A stretch of DNA of 64,000 nucleotides, taken from the NCBI GenBank assembly GCA_905221605.1, contig CAJNDS010002081.1:221501-285500 (forward strand), written 5' to 3'. A program made the translations under genes and the position numbers. Position 1 is the first letter of the stretch. The number at the start of each line of letters is the position of its first letter. This document shows, piece by piece, positions 18,318 to 26,567 of this stretch. The DNA comes from Symbiodinium natans. Lineage: Eukaryota; Sar; Dinophyceae; Suessiales; Symbiodiniaceae. Below the pieces are notes generated by a model. It ran no database searches. It was not told the origin of the DNA and worked only from the letters and a program-made list of their open reading frames with translations.

Positions 18318-19565
18318 TCCGTAGATTGGCACCCCGCAGGTGTGATTGCCCCGATTGTCCCATTGGCTGGCTTAGATCAGTTGAAAGACGATTGCGAGCG
18401 CCTCCTGAACGAAAGCGCGATGCAATACAGGGGATTGCAGGAGATCCTGTCTGATGCATTGGCATTGCTCCCCACAGAGACAGCATGCCTTCCGATCATT
18501 CGGCGGATTGGAATTGACATCGACACAGCGAAAGCGCTTTTGGTGAGGATGAGACTGATTGAGCATTGCATCGGTGGAGTGCTGCTCACCAATGCCAGCC
18601 TCAAGACATTGGAGCCACAAGCTGGATTGAATCCATTGAGGCTTGGATCGTACGCGACCTGCCTCAAAACGGAGGATTGGCCCAGTCCAGCGGGCGTTGG
18701 TCCTTCCGTGGGATTGGCATGGCTCATTGTCGCTTACAGTGCGCAGGCTGGAATGCGCATTGGTGCAGTCCAACATGGGTTGCCATTGGCATTGGTCACT
18801 GCTCAGGAAGGAATGGTCCCATTGACCATTCGCACGCTGCAAGTTCGCAATTGGGTCATTGTGTCCAATCACTGGCAGATTGGAAGTGAGATGATCCTGG
18901 ATGGCTCATTGATGGCGATGCCCTTCTTCCTGGCATTGCCAGAGTCATTGATGCGAAGCGTGGTGGCAGACGGCGTCATTGCATTGGATGGTTTTCCGTG
19001 TGGTCAGGCAAATGCCTTCACCACCATTGACCAGGCATTGGTGAAGCTCCATCAGTGGTGCGATCAGGTCCCCTCCATTGAGGCAGGATTGCACGAAAAT
19101 GTCTGGATCATTGGGTACCACCCATTGATGTCCCGATTCCCCACGGTCTTGAAGAACCCCGCCACGGGAAAGGGCGGATTGTTGCATTGGCACAACCAGT
19201 CTTACTGTGGCCATTGCTTGATCTTGGAAGCCATTGAAGATGGCAACTACCGCCTGAACCCGATGGAGCTGTTGACTGCGATGGTGGTTGACACTCGATT
19301 GTCACTGAAGGCCCTTTTGGACGGATTGAATTGGGACTTGAGTGGCGCAACGGAGCAGTTTTCGTTCCACCGCCACATTGCCGTCCCGACACGCCTGAGC
19401 AAGCTGATTGGTGCAGGACGCACCGCAGGCATTGGCTCGTCGGCCATTGCTGGAAGTGCAGTGGCAAGGGCCATTGGCGAAGGCCAGATTGGCAGCTCCG
19501 AGCTCACGATCGCGAGCGGAGGCAGCCGATTGAGGATTGCCCTCAACGTCCACCAGATGGACTGA
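18318..19565 (+). CDS. unrecognised 415-codon open frame in the ATTG block
   Basis: The frame is open from 18300 and I place the likely exon start after CTGCAG at 18317. The first residues would be SVDWHPAGVIAPIVPLAGL; there is no ATG at the head, so it is probably not a complete single-exon gene. It ends in GGSRLRIALNVHQMD and a TGA at 19563-19565. It is Leu/Ile/Ala-rich without clear membrane spans or recognised motifs. ATTG is used in all three codon phases: as Ile+G, as xxA-Leu and as Ala/Asn/His-Trp/Cys combinations, about 51 times in 1.26 kb, while the complement CAAT occurs about 4 times. It may be a second ORF of the element or a captured host exon. A long random frame is unlikely but possible in this skewed composition. 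Confidence 0.5.
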   Translation, partial: SVDWHPAGVIAPIVPLAGLDQLKDDCERLLNESAMQYRGLQEILSDALALLPTETACLPIIRRIGIDIDTAKALLVRMRLIEHCIGGVLLTNASLKTLEPQAGLNPLRLGSYATCLKTEDWPSPAGVGPSVGLAWLIVAYSAQAGMRIGAVQHGLPLALVTAQEGMVPLTIRTLQVRNWVIVSNHWQIGSEMILDGSLMAMPFFLALPESLMRSVVADGVIALDGFPCGQANAFTTIDQALVKLHQWCDQVPSIEAGLHENVWIIGYHPLMSRFPTVLKNPATGKGGLLHWHNQSYCGHCLILEAIEDGNYRLNPMELLTAMVVDTRLSLKALLDGLNWDLSGATEQFSFHRHIAVPTRLSKLIGAGRTAGIGSSAIAGSAVARAIGEGQIGSSELTIASGGSRLRIALNVHQMD

Positions 19566-20249
19566 TGCCTCATTGGCATCCAACAATTTTGAATGGCCTG
19601 GAAAGATGAGATTGCATTTGATTGGTTGTTGCTTCGACGATTGGTTTTACAGTTGATGCTTTTCATTGGTGATGATGTGGTTTTTTCACTTGCTGCAGCT
19701 CATTGGACCCCGATTGGAAACTTTGCTGACCGTTTCTCAGGACCACTCCGTGTGGTGTATTGATTCGGATGCATTGGAGCATTCGGTATGCCAACAGAAC
19801 ATTGCAGGTTTCGTTGCAAGTTCTCTTTTGAAGCGATTGCGATTCGCTTGCAAAGCAAAAGGATTGAGCCGAGTCTCTGAGTGCATTGTTCACTGCTGAG
19901 CTGATTGGTAGTCGTTTGCAGTTGAGATTTTTTTCGACGTACTCCGTTGATTGGTTGACTGAATCTTTGTTTTACGAAATCATTTGAATTGTGACTGGAG
20001 AACAGCACAGACAAACATTGTCTCTGCTGAGGGACCGTGTTAGAATATAAGGTCACAATTGGCATGCTTCCAGAGAAGCATTGGCACAGCGACATGCTCA
20101 ACATGAGCATTGACTCGGTGCTTTGGCTCAAGGCGGCACAAACAAGATTGCTGAGTGAGTGATTGCATCAAGTGACTTTGCTGTGCATCTTGTGTATTCT
20201 GGATTGTGTGATCAAACCAGTCTGTGAACATTGATCTTGTAAAATTTCA
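19566..20249 (+). other. non-coding tail of the ATTG block
   Basis: About 26 ATTG in 690 bp. No convincing gene. Enrichment stops at the start of the G-rich array near 20250. Confidence 0.55.
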
Positions 20250-20405
20250 TTAAGGGGGGGCTTAAGGGGGGGGGGCTTTGACCCTTTGCCCCCCCCCCCC
20301 GAAGGGACCCCCTTTGCAGGGACCCCTTTGAAGGGGGGGCTTAAGGGGGGCTTAGAGGGGGGCTTAAAGGGGGGCTTAAGCCCCCCTTTGCTTAAAGGGG
20401 GGGGC
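20250..20405. repeat. G-rich GGGGGCTTAAGGGG-type array, right border of the ATTG block
   Basis: Same repeat as 14347-14513. It includes a head-to-head C-run/G-run around 20290-20305 and an inverted segment CTTAAGCCCCCC at about 20376. Confidence 0.75.
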
Positions 20406-20409
20406 CCAT

Positions 20410-20690
20410 CCTCGCTTCGAAGGTGAGAACGAAGAAAGAAGGGCTTCGAAGGCTTCGAAGGGTGAGGACGAAGGGGACTTCGTCCTCCCTTCAAAGCCTT
20501 CGAAGCCCCCTTCGTTCTCATGAGCCGAAGGGGGGCTTCAGACCTTCAGTGCGAAGGGGCTTCGAAGCCCCCCCTTCGACTCTTCGCCTTCGAAGGCTTC
20601 GAAGGCTTCGAAGGCTTTGAAGGGAAGGATGAAGCCCCCTTCACAACTGAAGCCCCCCCTTCGTGAAGGTTCTCGGATTCTGCCTGCAGA
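20410..20690. repeat. TTCGAA-rich array 2; includes one copy of a 210-bp duplicated segment
   Basis: The part 20478-20687 is nearly the same as 25047-25262 (shared landmarks CGTTCTCATGAGCCGAAGG and GGGGCTTCGAAGCCCCCCC, both ending CTCGGAT(T/C)CTGCCTGC). The inverted orientation of TTCGAAGCC against GGCTTCGAA gives strong hairpin potential. Confidence 0.8.
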
Positions 20691-23036
20691 GAAATGACCT
20701 ACCTGCAGTTTGCTTGAGAACCTGGAGACCAAGCACACAGTGCAGGCTCGCAGTGAGAAACCTTCTTGCAGGCTCTGTGGCATCCAAGCTGCAGCTCAGA
20801 GCCTGCTTGCAGTCTCTGCAACCGCTAAAAGCTGCCAAGAAGCCAATTGCAGAATTCGTTCTCCAAAGCGGGTTTCTGGGAGTGTTGGGTTCCTGCGGCT
20901 TGACCTGCAGGGTCCGTGTTGTGCAAGTTACGCATTTTAGATCCATGTCACTCAACTGCTCCGCGCAGCAGCCGTTTTCTCTTACACACGGTTAAGAATG
21001 AAGGCTGGCGCTGTTGGGCCTGCAGTCTCACAACAGTTGCGCCGCGAAACGTGTCCACGGACTGAAAAAGACAGTTTTTGGGGAACGTTTGCATTTGCGG
21101 GACTGGCCAAGAGGGCCTTCTTGGCAGCCAGAACTGCAGCAGAGGCTTCTGCGGATGAGGTTCCGGGGGAGAGTTTTCGGCAAGGAGAAGACGCAGTGCG
21201 ACACTAGAGCATGAGTCATGCTCGTGTCAGAGTTGCTGGTGCGCTGCGATCTTCTCAGATGGACCTCCGTTGGCAGACGGAAGCAAATTTCATTCTACAG
21301 GTCCAGAGATGGCGAGCTTTTCAGGGTAATGATTCGTGGATAGCACCCATCGGCAAGATTGTGGAGCTTGCTGCAGGTTTATGACGGAAGCGCAGCTGAT
21401 TTGGAGATAGGGAGATGAGGTAGAAATTATCCACATGAAAGTGGAACATGGCCTTTTCCGATTGAGTGACATGATTTTGCAACATGCGCTCGCTTTCACA
21501 GGCCTACAGATCCAGGCAACCATGAATGACCTGAAGGAGTGCGAGGCGCGGCAAAAAGGGGGCGAAGAATCGTGAATCTTGCACGGAAGGTGTTTGAGCA
21601 GGCTGGGGTGATTTTAACCATGTTTTGAAAGCGCTGAGGGCAGCGTGGGCTCCACGGCACTTTATTGGCAAATTGGAATTTGCGAGGACTCCGCCGATTC
21701 CGCCGAGGCTTGTCACGCCGACTCCGCTAGAGCCACAGTCGGTGCCCTCTGATCTTGAGTAGCGACGCCGCGTAAGTGGGCAGGGGTAGAGTTGCGGGAA
21801 GAGCACATGACTGTAGCTTGAAGTGTGTCAGAGAGTGGAAGCAGAGGCAGTGTGCGCGTGAGGCTTGCAGCTGTGATTCTGTGACCTCCAAATCTGGGGT
21901 TGAAAAATCTAGGCAACTCTGGCTTCGTGTGTGTGGGCCTCCCCTGTGCAAGTTTCTCTCATGTTGATCACTTCCAGTCCACAATTTCCGACGATGATGT
22001 GCTTGAGGTCATCATGAAGGCAGACATTGAACCACAGGAAAAACGCAGAGAATGCTTGCGTGCAGTCCCTGTCGCATCCTGGCTGCAGACTGCCGAGAAA
22101 TCCGGTTCTGGGCAGGTCCTGCAGCCCTTTCGCTGCAGACTGCCTGCAGTTCTCTTGTTGGCCGGCTTTGGCCAAGTTTCAGGGACAGTAATGGGCTCAT
22201 AACCTATCGAGTTATGACCCGGGAAGGGTGTGAGTGCTGCTGTGGTAGGGATGTGCTGGTATGTGGAGTGGCTCGGGACTTCCTGTGGTGTCGGTCACAG
22301 GACTGAACTGATCGGGATACTTTTATTCTAGGGGTCGAAGGAGATGGGAGTCTCTCCTCATCTATGTTCGAGGCCTTTTTAAGTTCTGACGAGACCTCTT
22401 GCCTACCCAGAACCTAATAGGGAACAGAGGAAACCACACAACCAATCCCACACAGGGTCCTACGCTGGGGCTGAAGCCCTAAACAGTAGGGTGTTGGGCT
22501 ACAACAGATGACAAGCAAGTAGGATGGGATTAAGGTTAACCCAACCCTTCGTGTTTTGTCCCACCTGGAGAACGAGATGAAGTTTATATGATGGAGTCGA
22601 GATAATGAGATGTCAAATGGAAATGCAAATGCTTCCGTGATGCTACTGCTGATGCTGCAGCTGCGGTGGCTGCTGCAGCTCTTCCAACGAATCCCAAAAT
22701 CTTTTGAATCTCAAAATAGCCAGCTTCTGCCAATCCCAAAATCTTCTAAATCTCAAGATAGCCAGCTTCTGACAAAGTGCAGCAACGAAAGAGTCTCCTT
22801 GATGCAGCAAATGCCAATATGCCGACTGTGCAAACTGCCTGCTGCTGCTGCTGCTGCGACGAATGCCAAGCTGCTGCTCAGCTGTATGTCAAGTCCCTCG
22901 AAACTCCAAGGGGAACCCAAAACTTAGAGGAACCCCTCGCTCTCACACTCTTTTTGTTCTTGAGCCAACTCATGCATCCAATGCATGTCTTCGCGTGACT
23001 GAACATGGAGTATCTGGCATGTTTCAAACAGCCCAT
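20691..23036. other. no gene seen
   Basis: Several short frames exist but none shows motifs, acceptor/donor phase or coding character I trust. CTGCAG-containing words are frequent (20690-22150). A CTG/TGC-rich low-complexity stretch lies at about 22640-22690 and 22840-22870. Confidence 0.45.
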
Positions 23037-23039
23037 AAG

Positions 23040-23372
23040 CTTCCGGTTTGCGATTTCTCACCCTGCTGCTCCCAGGTCGCAAAAGCCCATAGGGCCTCAG
23101 TTTCGCGATTTCTCTCCCTGCGGCTCCCGGTCCGCCATAAGCTTCAGTTCGCAATTGTACTCCCTGCTGCGCCCAGCTCCCAAGTGGCTAAAGGGCTTCA
23201 GGTTCGCGATTTCTCTCCCTGGTGTTTCCCGGTCCGGGGAGCCCATAGCGTCAGGGTCGCGATTTTGGCTGCGCTGCTCCCTGGTCTTGAGGGCCCATGG
23301 GATTCAAGTTCGCGATTTCTCTCCCTGCAGCTCCCAGGTCCCAGAGACCTCGGGTTCGCGAAAGGTTAGCAG
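23040..23372. repeat. 53-bp tandem repeat, block 1 (about six units)
   Basis: Diverged units built on GTTCGCGATTTCTCTCCC, TGCTGCTCCCAGGTCC and GAGGGCCCATAGG, each roughly 47-55 bp. Further blocks of the same family lie at about 23756-23925 and 25258-25412. Confidence 0.8.
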
Positions 23373-23755
23373 GAAAACCCACTATCCCGGTAACCTATCC
23401 TTATGCAATTTGCAGGGACTGGCCAAGAAGCGGCCTTCTTGGCAGCCTGCAGCTTGCTACTGGGCCTGCTCTCAGCATGTCTAGTCTCCAGGTCCTCAAG
23501 CGTACGGAGGTAGGTTTTTGCTAAGTGGCACACTTGCTCCCCATTACTCTTACTGCCCCGCGCAGCGGCCGATTTTTTAGCACCCTGACCAAAAAGCAAA
23601 CCCACCATTCCTGAGATCCAGCCCAGAGCCGACCAACAAGAGAACTGCCAGGCAGTCTGCGGCGGACTTCTCGGCAGCCTGCAGCTGAGATGCTGCAAGG
23701 ACTGCACGTAGGATTCCTTGCAACTGGGACTGCTCCTGGGTTGGGAGAACCCACA

Positions 23756-23925
23756 GCCTTCAGGTTCGCGATCTCTTTCCGCGCTGCTGCCGGGTCCTGA
23801 AGGCCCATAGGCTTCCGGTTCGCGATTTCTCACCCTTCTCAGCCTTAGTTTCGCGACTTCTCTCCCTGCGGCTCCCGGGTCCGGGAAGCCATAGGCTTCA
23901 GGCTCGCGATTTTACTCCTGTACGG
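23756..23925. repeat. 53-bp tandem repeat, block 2 (about three units)
   Basis: Same GTTCGCGATTTCTC / GCTGCTCCCGGGTCC / CCCATAGGCTTC unit as 23040-23372. It runs straight into the TTCGAA array at its right edge. Confidence 0.75.
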
Positions 23926-24300
23926 CGAAGGGGGCTTCGAAGCCTTCGAAGCCTTCGAAGCCGAAGGGTCGAAGGGGGGGGGGGGGGTGAAGGTCTGAAA
24001 GGCTTCGAAGGTGAGGACGAAGGCTTCGAAGGCTTCGAAGGGTGAGGACGAAGGCTTCGAAGGCTTCGAAGGGTGAGGACGAAGGGGCTTCGAAGGCTGG
24101 GGCTTCGAAGGCTTCGAAGGCGAGGACGAAGGGGGGAGGGCTTCGAAGGCTTCGAAGGTGAGGACGAAGGCTTGGAAGGCTTCGAAGGGTGAGGACAAAG
24201 GGGGGGGGGGGTTCGAAGGCTTCGAAGGGTGAGGACGAAGGGGGCTTCGAAGGCTTCGAAGGTGAGGACGAAGGGGAATTCGAAGACTTGGAAGGTGAGA
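23925..24300. repeat. TTCGAA-rich array 3
   Basis: A 32-bp higher-order unit, GGCTTCGAAGGCTTCGAAGG followed by GTGAGGACGAAG, is repeated about nine times with G-run length variation. Confidence 0.85.
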
Positions 24301-24379
24301 GACGGGGGCATCTCCAGAGTCTCACTTCTCTGAGTTTCGAAGAACGAGATCCAAAAATGAGATCCAAAAAAAACAAAAC

Positions 24380-24640
24380 AAGATTCGGGGAGGGTGGAAT
24401 TTAGAAGAAGTCCCTTCTCTCTCATCTTCAAAACGAAATTACAGGCCTTCGTTCTCTTCGACAGGCTTCGAAGGACAACAAGAAACTGAGGGGGGTGGAA
24501 CTTAGAATAATTCTCTTCTCTTCTCTACTACAGGCCTTCGAAGGACAAGAAATTGAGAATTTAGAATAATTCTTCACTCTTCTCTTCCACAGGCTTCGAA
24601 GGACAACAAGAAACTGAGGGCGTGGAATTTAGAATAACCC
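24380..24640. repeat. 70-bp tandem repeat (about four units)
   Basis: Units contain ACAGGCTTCGAAGGACAA, GAAACTGAGGG, GTGGAATTTAGAATAA and a CTTCTCTTCTC tract. Unit lengths differ by deletion of part of the middle. Confidence 0.75.
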
Positions 24641-24829
24641 CCCCCGGAAAGCTTGCCTCGAAGGGGGAGCATGCACCGATCTTAGCACAAGTCAACGCTG
24701 TCGGAAACCTTCAATTTCCAACTCTTCCAACAAAAAAACCGCTTCTCAGTCGAAGCCTTCCAAGCTGAGTCCGAAACCCCAAATTGCAGAAGCGATGGTT
24801 TCAAAAAGCTTCGAAGTTCAAAGGTGAGA

Positions 24830-25045
24830 GCGAAGAGGCTTCGAAGGCTTCGAAGGCAAGGACGAACGGGGAGAGGCTTCGAAGAAGGCTTCGAAGGTGA
24901 AGACGAATGGGCTTCGAAGGCGGGGGCTTTGAAGGCTTCGAAGGGTAAGGACGAAGGGGGCTTCGAAGGCTTCGAAAGTGAGGACGAAGGGGGCTTCGAA
25001 GGCTTCGAAGGCGAGGACGAAGGGGGAGGGGGCTTCGAAGGCTTC
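24830..25045. repeat. TTCGAA-rich array 4
   Basis: Same 32-bp higher-order unit as 23925-24300, immediately left of the second copy of the duplicated 215-bp segment. Confidence 0.8.
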
Positions 25046-25046
25046 G

Positions 25047-25262
25047 CTTCGTCCTCCCTTCGAAGCCTTTGAAGCCTTCGAAGGCCCCTTCGTTCTCATG
25101 AGCCGAAGGGGGGCTTCAAACCTTCAGCGCGAAGGGGCTTCGAAGCCCCCCCTTCGATCCTTCGCCTTCGAAGGCTTCAAAGGCTTCGAAGGCTTCGAAG
25201 GGGAGGATGAAGCCCCTTCATCAACTGAAGGCCCCCTTCGTGAAGGTCCTCGGATCCTGCCT
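25047..25262. repeat. second copy of the 210-215-bp duplicated segment
   Basis: Direct duplicate of 20478-20687 with scattered substitutions and small indels. After the shared end the right copy continues into the 53-bp repeat, whereas the left copy continues into unrelated sequence. Confidence 0.8.
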
Positions 25263-25412
25263 GCGATTTCTGTCCCTGGTGCTTCCGGGTCCGGGGAGCC
25301 CAAAGGCGTCAGGGTCCGCGATTTTGGCTGCGCAGCTCCCTGGTCTTGAGGGCCCATAGGCTGCAAGTTCGCGATTTCTCTCCCTGCTGCTCCCAGGTCC
25401 CAGAGGCCTCGG
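25258..25412. repeat. 53-bp tandem repeat, block 3 (about three units)
   Basis: GCGATTTCTGTCCC, GCGATTTTGGCTGC and GCGATTTCTCTCCC mark three units of the family described at 23040-23372. Confidence 0.75.
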
Positions 25413-25654
25413 GTCCCCGGTCTCTCTTGAACCTACCAGGCACAGCAGGGAATCGACTCAGTCGACTCAATGTAGAACATAATGGATCGGCATATATTTC
25501 CCCAAGTTGTAACCCTGGCAGAGAAGAAGTGCAGATGCGCCAAAGACTCTCCAAATGTAACCGTGCAGGCTGCACAAGCGGAAAATCGCAAGGCAGCTCC
25601 CAAAGGAGATGAGCTGGGAAGAACAAACGGGGGCCGCCAAGCTCTCGGAGAAAC

Positions 25655-26110
25655 ATTTACGCAAAGACACTCTGCGCTCAGCCTTCCAGCGTGACGCCAA
25701 CTGGGCTGGGGCAACCCAGCGACTGAGATGATCCGCATCCACATGTTTTGGACCACTGATGTGGCTGACATCCAAATGTATGCCCGTTAAGCTGGAAATC
25801 AAAGCCAGACGTTGAGTGAATGCAGCCAGTGGCCAGGCTGTCGTGAAAAGACTGTTCGACGAGGCCTCTGCCCCAGTATTGTCACACCAGGAATGAATAC
25901 GAACGGACGGCTTAGAGAAGGGGAGACCTGACCCATTAGCCAGACCAATGCAATTTGAGCCAAAGCCTCGTAGCAACTTATGTCCCGACTAGCCTCCGAG
26001 CGCAGTGGAATTTCCGAATGCAAAGTCCTGGACCCGAAAATGTTCCGAAAACCAAAATTCGTCAATCGTGGGCTGTCACAATTTGGCCACCTGACGGGGT
26101 AAGAGAAAAC
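25655..26110 (-). pseudogene. retroelement RNase H-like fragment, frameshifted
   Basis: Minus-strand translation from about 25900 down to 25703 reads SWCDNTGAEASSNSL, then HLDVSHISGPKHVDADHLSR. The DNTGAEA...H-ISG-K-ADxLSR pattern is the Asp/His end of an RNase H in LTR or DIRS-type retroelements. An upstream piece (SEASRDISCYEALAQIALVW, about 26000-26060) fits the preceding RNase H helix but is in another frame, so the copy is frameshifted. No RT or terminal repeats are visible. The exact superfamily is undecided. Confidence 0.6.
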
Positions 26111-26440
26111 AGCAACTCGTATGGTTGGGTCTGTGGAGTACGGTGCGCTCTTTATCGGTACAGCACCACGTTCAATCTTTTGCATGCACCCCTCAAAGAC
26201 GCATGTCCGAAAAGAGGGTCATTAGGGGTTCCGGGTTTGGGAGCTCAGGTCCAGTTTAGGTGCCGGCTCTGGGAGTTCAGCTGGCGGATCGAGGGTTCGA
26301 GGGGTGTTTAGGGGCTCTGGTTTCGGGTTCAGGGTTTTCAGGGTTTAGGCTCTAAGGTTTGGGCTTGCATCGCAGAATATCGCAGACAAATATGTGGGGG
26401 TAGAGCAACATCTAACTTAAAGCATATCGACAAGCCTACC

Positions 26441-26567
26441 ATGGCCTCCTTCCTTCTTTCCCTGAGCTTTGCCTCGCGCCTGGCTGCTGCGGTGCACGTG
26501 GCATTCATCGCACCCCCGGCCTCCCACTATGCGCCGCCCGGGCCTGCAATGAAGAGAGTTGCATGTG
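26441..26567 (+). CDS. UGT exon 1: signal peptide
   Basis: ATG followed by [20 protein letters not shown], a hydrophobic leader that leads into the first beta strand of a GT-B fold. GTATGT at 26568 is the likely donor. The phase does not match the next exon perfectly, so the exact donor is uncertain. Confidence 0.65.

Larger units (their letters stand above)
14516..20240 (+). mobile_element. decayed copia-like element or composite block, marked by extreme ATTG enrichment
   Basis: Contains a copia reverse transcriptase, a repeat-filled insert, a copia RNase H, about 700 bp non-coding, a 415-codon unknown frame and about 670 bp non-coding. Gag, protease and integrase are absent and I find no LTR pair, so the left end looks truncated. 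The tetramer ATTG occurs about 140 times in the roughly 4.3 kb outside the insert, against about 17 expected by chance. The enrichment starts and ends at the flanking G-rich arrays. That shared signature is the reason for treating the block as one unit. Confidence 0.6.

Noticed and set aside
22610-22927. Leu/Gln-rich frame with a possible hydrophobic leader
   Set aside because: Low-complexity CTG/CAG-type sequence, no motif, and the frames overlap ambiguously.
23040-23372. CRISPR-like array
   Set aside because: Units are adjacent and diverged, with no unique spacers of constant length; eukaryotic tandem repeat context.
23845-25349. Frames giving Gly-Phe-Glu-Gly-Glu-Asp or Ser-Lys-Pro repeats
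   Set aside because: Translations of TTCGAA minisatellites; G-run length changes break any frame.
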